Assembly (NCBI GenBank): GCA_025766275.1
Contig: JAFKAC010000018.1
Span: 620,001-684,000, forward strand
Direction of reading: 5' to 3'
Source of the DNA: Lactarius indigo
Taxonomy: Eukaryota > Basidiomycota > Agaricomycetes > Russulales > Russulaceae
DNA length: 64,000 nt
Positions 52,236 through 61,900 of the stretch are shown in pieces. Within the stretch, counting starts at the first letter, position 1. Each line of letters begins with the position of its first letter. A model generated the notes under the pieces. The model was not told the origin of the DNA and ran no database searches. It saw only the letters and a program-made list of their open reading frames with translations. Made by a program: the position numbers and the translations under genes.

Positions 52236-55200
52236 GAGCTGACAGGGAGGCCAATTCAATGTATAGTGTTCGCGATAGTGCTATGACAATCAAAGTCCTC
52301 GTTCGCCTTTACTACAAAGAAGCTCGCATAAATGTGCTGCTAGACAGCGGTGCAACAGACAACCTAATCGACCGAAACCTAATCCAAAAACTTGGACTAG
52401 GAACCACTCCTCTGAAACCACCCAGATTGGTCCGGAATGTAGATGGATCGCTAAACAAAGATGGCACCATGACAGAAACATGCCAGCTATGGATAAAAAG
52501 AGGAGAAGAAGAAACTCCTTTCCAGTTTTTCGTAACTAGCCTAGGGGAAGACAGAATGATCTTTGGATACCCCTGGTTCGAACACGAAAACCCAGACATA
52601 GACTGGAAGAAACAAGAGCTGAAAGGAGAAGCCATCACCATCCTGACAGGAGGGTACCGCTTTCGAAGAAAGCGACACCAAGAAGCGAAAGCGGCAGCAA
52701 CCAAAACAACCTTTGATCCAGTAAAAGAAACTGCAATCCCAGAAGAATACCAGCGCCACAACAAAGTATTCTCAGACGAAGAAGCACAGCGCTTTCCCCC
52801 AGAAAGAGAAGAAGACCATCCCATCACATTGCGACCAGATGCACCCAACAAGATCAACTGCAAAATCTACCCCTTGACTCCAGAAGAAGACAAGGAGCTG
52901 AAGGCATATCTCGACGAAAACATAGCAAAAGGATACATCTATGAAGGAAGCTCCCCCTACGCTTCCTCCTTCTTCTTCAGAAAGAAAACAGACGGAGGGT
53001 TGCGCCCTATCCTGGACTACAGACCCCTAAACACCTGGACAATAAAAGACACTTACCCACTACCTCTCATCTCCGACATCCTGACCAACTTAAATGGGAA
53101 AACACTGTTCTCAAAGTTCGATATCAGATGGGGGTACCATAATATCCGCATAAAAGAGGAAGACCAGTGGAAGGCAGCCTTCAAGACACCAAGGGGGCTG
53201 TTCATCCCTCGAGTCATGACCTTCGGTCTCACAAATGCACCAGCCACCTTTGCAAGAACCATGAGCAGAATACTTCGACCACTCATGGACAAATACCCAA
53301 GAGAGCTATTTGTGTACATGGACGATGTCCTAATAGCCACAGAAGAAGATACAGAACGCCACAGACAAATTGTACACGAATTCTTGGAAATCTGTGAAAA
53401 GGAATCTTATTTCCTTAAAGCATCGAAATGCGTGTTCGAACAAAGAAAGATCCACTACCTAGGCATTGTCATCGATGGGTCTCAAATCAAAATCGACCCA
53501 AAGAAGGTAGAAGGACTAAAAGACTGGCCAAGAGACATCAAGTCAGTCAAACAAGCAAGAAGCGTGTTGGGAACACTAAGTTATCAGCGACCCTTCATCC
53601 CCAACTTCGCTCACTTAGCAAGACCCATCACGGACACAATAAAGACGTCAGAAGGACCCTTCAGATGGACAAAGGAAGCAGCAGAAGCCCTAGAAGCTCT
53701 CATCACGCTTGTGTGCAAAGACCCCATCTTATGCCAACCAGATATGGACAAACCTTTCGAACTAGAAGTAGATGCCTCCGCTTTCGCCACAGGGGCAATC
53801 TTAACACAAAGAGACAGTCGAAACAAACCACAAGCTGTGGGATACTTCTCCAAATCATTTTCCGAAGCGGAGCGCAACTATGACATCCATGACAGGGAAC
53901 TCCTGGCAGTAATCAGAGGACTGGAACACTGGAGACACCTTCTTTTAGGATCCCCCCACGAAATCACAGTGTTTACAGACCACAAAAACCTAGAGTATTA
54001 TCGCCACCCTCGACAAATCAATAGGAGAGTGGCGCGCTACATCCCCAGACTTGCAGACTATCACATCAAACTTCACCACAAACCCGGACCCCAAAACCAT
54101 GCTGATGCCCTGTCAAGACGCCCTGACCACGACACCGGAGCAGGGGATAACACTGATGTAGTGGTCCTGACCCCAACCATCTTCGTAAACTCCGCTCTCT
54201 CCATAAGGATAGATGACCGGGTCATGGCACACCAATTAGACCACCAAGACACTCTGGACGAGTGGGCCGCCCCCTTCCACCTAGTAAAACAAGGCAAACA
54301 CTGGTGGAGAGGTGACAAACTGGTGGTTGTGGACAACACACCGCTAAAGAGGGGGGTAATTTCCCTGTTTCACGATACAAAAACAGCTGGACACCCCGGA
54401 ATAACAAAGACCTTGTGGTTAGTGTCACAAGACTTTTGGTGGCCAAACATGAAAGACGACATATCCGCATATGTAAAGGGCTGTGCCACATGCCAATCAA
54501 ACAAGAACTTCCCTGGGAACCCGAAACCACCGATATTCCCCATCAAGACTAACCCAGAAGCACTCCCTTTTGAAACCATCGCTCTAGACTTTATCACAAA
54601 GCTACCCCAATCAGAAGACAATGACACAATTCTCACCATCACGGATCATGACTGTTCCAAAGCAGCCTTCTTTATCCCATGCAGCGAAACAATAGACGCA
54701 GAAGGAGTGGCAAAACTCTATGCCAAAACTGTCCTGCCACACTATGGACTACCAAGAAGGGTCATCTCCGACAGAGACCCCAGATTCACAGCGAAGTTCA
54801 TCAAAGAACTGTGCAGAGTGCTTGACATAGAACAAAACATCAGCACAGCATACCACCCACAAACAGATGGACAATCAGAGCGAACAAACCAGTGGTTAGA
54901 ACAGTACCTCCGAATGTTCATAAACCATCAACAAGACAATTGGACAGAGCTGCTACCACTGGCACAGTACACCCACAACTCCTGGCCAAGCGCAACCACT
55001 AAAAAGGCACCCTACGAATTAATCCTTGGGTACATCCCAAGGGTACACCAACCAGAAAGAACGACCACAGTACCAGGAACACAAGAAAGATTGGAGCGAA
55101 TCCAGGAAGCCAGAAGGACCGCCCAAGCAGCAATTACCCATGCACAGTCACTCTACAAAGGATCCTCTCGCTTCGAACAACACACAGAAGGAGATAGCGT

Positions 55201-55671
55201 GTGGCTGGATGCCAGGAACTTGAAAACAACGCACCCTAGTTTCAAGTTAGCCCCAAAAAGATATGGACCCTTCAGGGTCACAAAGAAGATCTCTGCCACC
55301 ACATATGCCCTGAAACTTCCCCATCAGTGGCGGATCCACCCAGTATTCCATGCGTCACTCCTGATGCCATACAAAGAAACCTCCATACATGGAAAGAACT
55401 TTACGGAACCACCCCCAGATCTAGTAGATGGAGAACAGGAATGGGAAGTCGAGAAAATACTAGAAACAAGACGCCACAGGAACCAGTTACAGTTCCTAAT
55501 CAAGTGGAAGGGATACTCCGATGCACACAACAGTTGGGAACCAGAAAAGAACCTCAACGCCCCAGAACTTATTCAGGAACACTTTGAAAACAACCCCAGA
55601 AGCGAAGGAGCAAAGCAATGGTTAAAACGAAAGGAAGTAACAGTACGAACAGCAACCACCTTCCCCACTAG
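52217..55671 (+). CDS. pol: Gyp2 Pol, main part (protease to chromodomain)
   Basis: Frame -1 relative to gag. Protease LLDSGATDN (about aa 41-49); reverse transcriptase with LRPILDYRPLN and YMDDVLIAT (about aa 366-374); RNase H FELEVDASAFATG (about aa 513); integrase with a HHCC finger (AGHPG ... GCATCQSN, from about aa 718) and core (LDFITKLP, RVISDRDPRF, STAYHPQTDGQSERTNQW). A classic chromodomain follows (WEVEKILETRR, FLIKWKGYSDAHNSWEP, about aa 1074-1125). No frame break before the solo LTR at 55672, where the reading frame runs about 20 codons into the LTR and stops. The true continuation is 56185-57613. Confidence 0.95.
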
Positions 55672-56179
55672 TGTTACGGTACGGACTTGGTGACTCATTA
55701 CATACGACTCATGACCGGTTATGACTACGGTCCGGTATCAGTATTAGTCATGGACTCTTACATCGCATCAGTCAGCATCGTAGCTCGCATGTGATTGTGA
55801 CTCATGTATGACTCATTCCTAGGATAGCTGTACTAGGGTTCGAGCTAGTTACGCTATTGGTTACTTACTGTTCCAGCGGCGCTTTAAAGCCCGCGCGTAC
55901 CTGTATAAATAGTCGACTCGGAAGACCAAGAGTCCCCATCTTGGTCTTCTTCAATCCACCCTTTGACTCGTCTTCTATCAGCCTTAGTCTCGGACTAAGA
56001 GTGCCTCTGCTCGCGCTTACCAAGAAGCGTTCTTCTTTACCCCTTTGCTGCGGCGTGTGCCAGTGTGCCCCCGTTCAGCTTGCGTTGGGTTGACACGAGG
56101 TCCCCATTCGCCTAACTTTCGCTAAGTCGATTACGCCTCTCCCTAGTCCAAGTCGGACTGACGCCGGTGGAGCGTAACA
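55672..56179 (+). repeat. Solo LTR of the Gyp1 family inside Gyp2 pol
   Basis: 508 bp, same ends and length as the Gyp1 LTRs but with several substitutions; target duplication ACTAG at 55667-55671 and 56180-56184. It is in plus orientation, with its TATA box at about 55913 pointing at the downstream reading frame. Confidence 0.95.
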
Positions 56180-56184
56180 ACTAG

Positions 56185-57613
56185 CTTCCTCACCATGCCC
56201 TCTCGCTCCTCCTCTGTAGAACGTCTTGTTGCTCGTGCCATGGAAAGAGGCTCCTTTGACGAAACACCCTCTGTCACACCCTCCTCTGGCTATTCTCCCT
56301 TCCCAGCACGACCCCCTTCCTTGCCTTCACTCATCCAGGAACCACAACCCATCGATCCCACCATGCCCAGCGTCATAGAAACAGAAGGAGGAGGAATAGC
56401 CCTTCGCGTTCCCCCTCCTGGACACACAGCTCCCCCTACTCCCGAGATACACCGACCTACCACCTCCCCCCCTGATCCTAGAGTGACCATGGCTCGTCTC
56501 AGCGAAATAATCAACGACCCAATCATGGACGCACTCCCCATTAACTATGAAAGGATGCACATCGCTGCTGAAGAAGACGACGACCCTGGCTACCCCTTCT
56601 TCTTGAATGACCCCTGGAGCAGCCGCTATGTCCACTTCCTCATCCCTGACGACGCTGACCCAACCTCATACATCCGAAAGGATGCCAAATGGATCAAGAT
56701 CAGTGAAAACAAAGAAGATGTCATCGGCACCATGGGCAAAAACCTCCCTCACTATGGCCTCCCCCTTTTCCTCCTTCCCAGAGACGACGACCCCCACAAC
56801 CCAGCTCCCCCCATCACCCCAGCTCAGATGCAGAACTTGGACGAAGCTTCCCCCACAGCCAGACAAGTCGATGAAGTCCTAGAAGACCTGAAAGATGACC
56901 GCCTCACAGCAGAAATCTCCAGGACTCGCCGACTCTTGCAAAACCAGAAGGCCCTCCGAAAGGAGATTGAAGGCCTGTACAAGACGATGGAGCCCCTCAA
57001 AAGGCACCTCCTCAACATGGACATGCAACTAACCAGCACCCGAAGAAGGCTGCAAGAACACAAGGCCTATGTCCGGATTGCGGACCGATGGCTCACACTA
57101 CACCCCCCTCCTCCGGAAGAAGAAACTCACCCCTTCGAAGTCCACCCCATTCCCGCCCCTGCTCCACCTCGCTACCACTCCATGCCACGACTCCACGACG
57201 AACCAGAAGGACCTAGCCCCTCTGCAGAAAGAAAGAAGAGACGCAAGCGCAGAACCAACAAGAAGGAGACTGGCACCATTCGACTTTGTTACAGGTGCCA
57301 GTCTGAAGACCACCTCTCCTTCGCCTGCCCTCAAAAACAGAAGTTCTGCTGGAGGTGTTCTAGCACTGACCACTTCCCCTATCAGTGCCTCTGGCCAGCC
57401 CCAGAGGAACGCACTCAGTGGTGTGGCAAGTGTTTTACCAGCAACAGCCACGAAGAAATCAAGTGCCCCAAGTATGAAAATTGTCGCAAGTGTGGGGCCC
57501 ATGGTCCCTTCAACTTCCTTCGCCAACATCGCTGCCCCCTCCCTCGCGAAAGCACTCCCTCCAACGACGTAGACAACGATGTCTATGACCTGATGGACTT
57601 CGAAGCACTCTAG
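56185..57613 (+). CDS. Gyp2 Pol C-terminal extension with zinc knuckles
   Basis: Looks like a separate gene (ATG at 56195, 472 aa) but continues the pol frame exactly once the solo LTR and one ACTAG are ignored. The original Pol was therefore about 1625 aa, close to Gyp1 (1602) and Gyp4 (1579). Content: a Pro-rich start; EEDDDPGYPFFLNDPW and HYGLPLFLLPRDD (compare DHYPIRHAFLN and YGKPLYATPH of Gyp1); and a coiled coil starting RLTAEISRTRRLLQNQ (about aa 235-300). A basic patch KKRRKRRTNKK follows, then zinc knuckles CYRCQSEDHLSFAC, CWRCSSTDHFPYQC and CGKCFTSNSHEEIKC plus a fourth Cys/His cluster (aa about 364-450). The knuckles suggest nucleic-acid binding. They are absent from the Gyp1 and Gyp4 extensions. 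Confidence 0.8.
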
Positions 57614-57639
57614 GGAGAGTTGACTTAGAGAGGGGCTCA

Positions 57640-58218
57640 TGTTATGATCCGACGCTTCGGACCTAAGCCACAGTATGTCTCCACCCTGTCTTCCCCCTTC
57701 TGTACCATACCTTGTTACCAAAGGAGTTACTGTTACTAGTGGCGCTGTTTCTTTGATCCGAACTTCTGTTTACTCCGTTTAGTCTCTTTGATATTGTGTG
57801 GACTTGTGTTCATGTTGTTTGGAACCCTGTCCTATATAAACCTGTACCATAGACCGTAGGAAGCCAGACTTGGCTTCGTTTGCAATCTAGCAACCTTGCC
57901 TTCGTACTTTGGTGTGACCTCGCCTTATCCCTCTCTTCTTGTGCATCCCCTACCTCAGTCCCTAACCAGGACACCTCGAAGTCTTTGCAGTTGAACTATA
58001 TCAACGCGTTACACCTGTTATACTCTGCGCACTAGCAAGATCAAGTGTAGAGAAGTGTTAGACACTTCGGACGAGGAGTCCTACATAGCAGAGTCGTGCT
58101 GCACTTTGTGCCACACTTTTATCACTCGTATTTCATAGCAATAAGACAACAGAGGTCTTCGCTTGATACCTGTGTGATTCAGAACCTTTAGAACCCACGC
58201 CCCTGCTAGGGCGTAACA
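57640..58218 (+). repeat. Gyp2 3' LTR
   Basis: 579 bp, preceded by the purine-rich AGAGAGGGGCTCA (polypurine tract). The GATAG duplication follows. Confidence 0.95.
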
Positions 58219-58382
58219 GATAGTGTGTCACTTCCGCAGTCAGAGACTCGTCCCCGATGCGGTTCAGTGCACGGTCCATAATCTTGTCGGAGGTGAGGAT
58301 GACTAGGTCCTCGTGGGCGATGAAGGTGCGTCCCGCAGCCGATAGCATCGGGAAAGCGTAGAGGGGTTTACCGTAAAGATGG
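58219..58382 (-). mobile_element. Gyp3 fragment, right: part of Pol extension
   Basis: Continues the Gyp3 Pol extension across the Gyp2 insertion: YGKPLYAFPM, AHEDLVILTSDKI, ALNRIGDESLTAEVTHY, closely parallel to Gyp4 (YGKPFYAEPH, ALNRINDESLTAEVTRF). It ends abruptly where the Gyp4 LTR starts, so the rest of Gyp3 is missing or lies beyond the window. Confidence 0.8.
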
Positions 58383-58921
58383 TGTAACGCCGTCACAGCG
58401 TCAGCTCGACTTGAGCTCGGGAGAGGCGATAACAACTTAGCGTTTGACACGACGACGCGGAGGTCCGTGTACTTGCCCTAGTGAATACGCGAAGGTACAC
58501 CGGCAAGGCTTTAGTCTTATTCTGTCACAAACGGAGTTGGACACCAAGTTATGATTCAGAGATGAGAGAGATTGAGTCGCAAATAAAAAGGAAACAAGTG
58601 ACGATTCAAGAAGACCAAGATGGCGTATCTTGGTCTTCACAAAGCAGGTTAAATACAAGTCGAGCGGGCTTAGAAGCGCCGCTATGAGTCACAGTAAGTA
58701 AGCGTCCAACGTATCGCAGAAACAACGCGAACCCTAATACTACTAGTACCAGTACTAGTGGCGTCGGTCATCAGTCAGCTATCGTATCTTATCACCTATC
58801 GCACCGCCGTATCACCGTAAGTAAGTCCGCAACTAATCTACCTTACCGCCGTAGTTGCAACCGGTACAGTAAGGGTCCTAATCACTGTCGTACCATAACA
58901 CAGAAAGTCCGAAACGTGACA
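58383..58921 (-). repeat. Gyp4 3' LTR
   Basis: 539 bp. It holds the same GAAGACCAAGAT ... ATCTTGGTCTTC inverted repeat as Gyp1 and Gyp3, so the self-priming mRNA start is conserved. The polypurine tract follows at 58922. Confidence 0.9.
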
Positions 58922-58950
58922 TCACCCCCTTTTCAGCGTGAGACCCCGAC

Positions 58951-61900
58951 TCACCGAAAGTCCCTCGCCGGCCAGTCGCGTTGCTCATCGGCGATACGCT
59001 CGAGTGCCGTGGCGCGCTCCAGACGATAAATGGAGTCGCGGCGATCGTCCTGCGCGCATTCGATCATGGCGCGGAGCTGGGCCACTCGAGCGCGGAGTCG
59101 GTCTAACTCGTAGCTGGCCGCGCGGAAGCGCGTAACCTCAGCCGTGAGTGACTCGTCGTTGATTCGGTTGAGGGCTCGGTCGGTGATGCGGTCCGCCTCG
59201 AAGACGACCAGGTCTTCGTGGGGGTATGTGGGGCGGAGAGCGGCGGACACGTGCGGCTCAGCGTAGAAGGGCTTACCGTAGACGTGCGGTGAGCCCGGTA
59301 TGACCCCTAGAATGAGGGGGTCAGCCCCTCCGATGAGTTGGACGTGGGACGCGTCCCGCTCTACTCCGTCGGGCCCGGTGATGGGGTATGGAATGTGATG
59401 GGGTCGTCGATTTGCCCGGAACCCTTCAGGCGCAATGACATGCGCGGGGTCGTCGGCGGCGGTGAACGTACGATGATCGGCGGCGCCAGGCACGCGCACA
59501 CGTCCTCGATACATGGGGGACCCGTCGGAGTAGACGAGCCAAGGCGTGATGAGGGGATTAGTAGGGTCGCTTTTCGTTCGAAGGAAGGCGTGGCGTGCCG
59601 GGTAGTAATCGTCGTCGTCATGGCTAGCCTCAGCTGCCTCCATCGCTGCCGCCGCTCGCGCATCTCCCTCAGTCGGGCCGCTGCGGAGTCGAGCTGCTCC
59701 TTCTGCCACTCCGCCGCTACTCTCCTCCACCCCTCCAGCTCGTACTCCATCAGCGCTTGAACGCTGGTCGTTGCTCGGGAAAACTCCGCGAATGCCGATG
59801 AGGTCGTCGCTTGGGGGGATAGCGGCGATCGGCTCGCGTTCTCCACGGTCGTTTCTGAAGACGTGGACGACGGCGGATTCGTCATCGGGGGTAGTAGTGG
59901 GGTCTGGGAATCTGGTGATGACGTGGGCCCACTCTTGCGCGGTGATAGGCCCCTCGGCTGGTCTAAGAGGCGTCCATGGTGTGATTTGAGGGTTGGGTAC
60001 TTCGGTGTCGTCGTCCTCAGCCAAGAGGGCGTGGGCGTCTTGTGCGAGGGAGTCGAGGAGCGCTGCTTGGGTGACATGGCGTAGAGGGGAAGTAGGCATG
60101 TGAGAGGTGAGAGAACGGAGGAAAGAGGGTTGACTCCCTTCGACCTTTGCGCTGTTCGTTTTAACTTGTTGCCCCCGCGCTTGTGCTTCCTGGTATAGAC
60201 GGAGCGCTTCTGGCGCAAAGACGTCATCCTTGTTGACCCACTGATTCTCCGAGTCTGGATACCCCTTCCATTTCACAAGGTATTGCAGGCGTTTGCCCCT
60301 GCCGAAATGCCTAGAGTCCAGAATGGCCTCGACCTCGTATTCCTCTTCTCCATCAATCAGTTCTGGTGGTGGGCGCGTGAAGTTTTCCCCGTGTAAGGGA
60401 GTTTGCTTGTACGGCGTGAGAAGATCGATGTGGAACACTGGATGGATGCTCCATTGTGTGGGAAGTTCCAATCGATAATTGTAGGGCGACATCACCTGGA
60501 TCACCCTAAAAGGTCCGTGGCGTCGCGCCGCTAATTTCGCCGTGGGTTGATTGGTTCGAAGGTGCTTCCCTTCTAACCACACGAGGTCATTGATACGGAA
60601 TTTGGGCGTATCTTTGTTGCGCACCCATGCCTCTTGCGCCTTTTTCATGAGGCGTTGGGCGTCCTGTCTAGCTTCTTTCAGCCGTGTCAGTCGCGCGGTT
60701 ACTTGGGGAATAGGGGATGGCTTATCGGTCCAATCAGCTCGCGGGTCGTATCCCATCAGGAGTTGGAACGGCGACTGTTTCGTGTGCTCGTGGGGCCAAT
60801 TGTTGTGTGCAAACTCCGCTATTGGCAAATACGTGGTCCAGTTGTCTTGGCGTTCATTCACCCAAAAGCGTAAATATTGCTCCAGCCATTGGTTGGTCCT
60901 TTCCGACTGTCCGTCGGTGCGTGGGTGATACGCTGTGGATATATTTTGCTGCACCCCTAGAATTCGGCATGCCTCCCTTGTAAACTTGGATGTGAAGCGG
61001 GGGTCTCGGTCACTGATGATTTTGCGCGGTAGTCCGAATCGTTTAAACACATGATTGACGTACAACGCGGCGGTTTCTTCGGCGGTTATCTCCTCTCGGC
61101 ATGGTATAAATACTGAGGCTTTGCTGCAGTCATGGTCGGTGATGGTGAGGATGCTGTCGTGCCCTTCGGATGTCGGCAGCTTGGTAATGAAGTCGATTGC
61201 CACCGTTTGAAAGGGCAGCGCATCGAGTACTGGTGTGATGGGGTGTAGTGCCGCTCGTATAGGACGCGTGTTTACCTTGTTTCGTTGACATTCCGCACAC
61301 CCTTGGACATATTCGTATACATCTTTGCGCAGTCGCGGCCACCAATAATGCCTCTCCAGGATTCGTTGTGTTTTTGCGATCCCGGGATGGCCATGTATTG
61401 GCAAGTCATGGTGGTCATGGATCAATACGCGATGCGTCGATGCTGGTCCGGTTATTACGAACCTGCCGTCTTTATACCACTCTCCTTGTATTTTCTTCAA
61501 TTGGTGGGGGTCTACCCACACCTTAATCACTTCCTCGTCTTGTTGATGTCGCGGCTGCAACAGGTTCGGGTCGAGGGTGAGCGTCTTTGCCGTGTTAGTG
61601 ACTCGGACAAAGACTTCCGGTGGCAGTACCACCACTTCGCTATTGTCCCCCGCTCCTTGGTCGTAGTCCGGTCGACGCGACAACGCGTCTGCTCGTCCAT
61701 TGTTCTTCCCTTTGATGTGGTGAATCTCGAAGTCGTATTCGGAAAGTTCTAATACTTCCCTTGCGACACGTCTGCTGATTTTCTGCGGTGACTTCCAGTA
61801 TTGCAGGTTGAGGTGATCCGAGTAAATTTTGATCTTGTGTGGGGCTCCTGCGAGTAGCGGTCTCCAGTTCCGCAACGCCTTGACTATGGCCAGTAGTTCT

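Larger units (their letters stand above)
49757..58218 (+). mobile_element. Gyp2: full-length Ty3/Gypsy chromovirus with nested solo LTR
   Basis: 8.46 kb, plus strand, with 579-bp LTRs (49757-50335 and 57640-58218) that differ at one base that I could see (CTCTGTGCAC/CTCTGCGCAC). GATAG duplication. Internal gag (50544-52235) and pol (52217-55671, continuing at 56185-57613). A solo LTR of the Gyp1 family (55672-56179, ACTAG duplication) splits pol. Young by LTR similarity, but now interrupted. Confidence 0.95.

Noticed and set aside
57069..57572. +1 frame in the Gyp2 extension, considered as the counterpart of the overlapping ORFs of Gyp1 and Gyp4
   Set aside because: It has the same offset but shares none of the conserved segments and overlaps the zinc-knuckle codons; I see no support for it.
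57098..57721. 207-codon frame antisense to the Gyp2 Pol end and LTR
   Set aside because: Its end lies in the LTR and its body is complementary to well-supported coding sequence.
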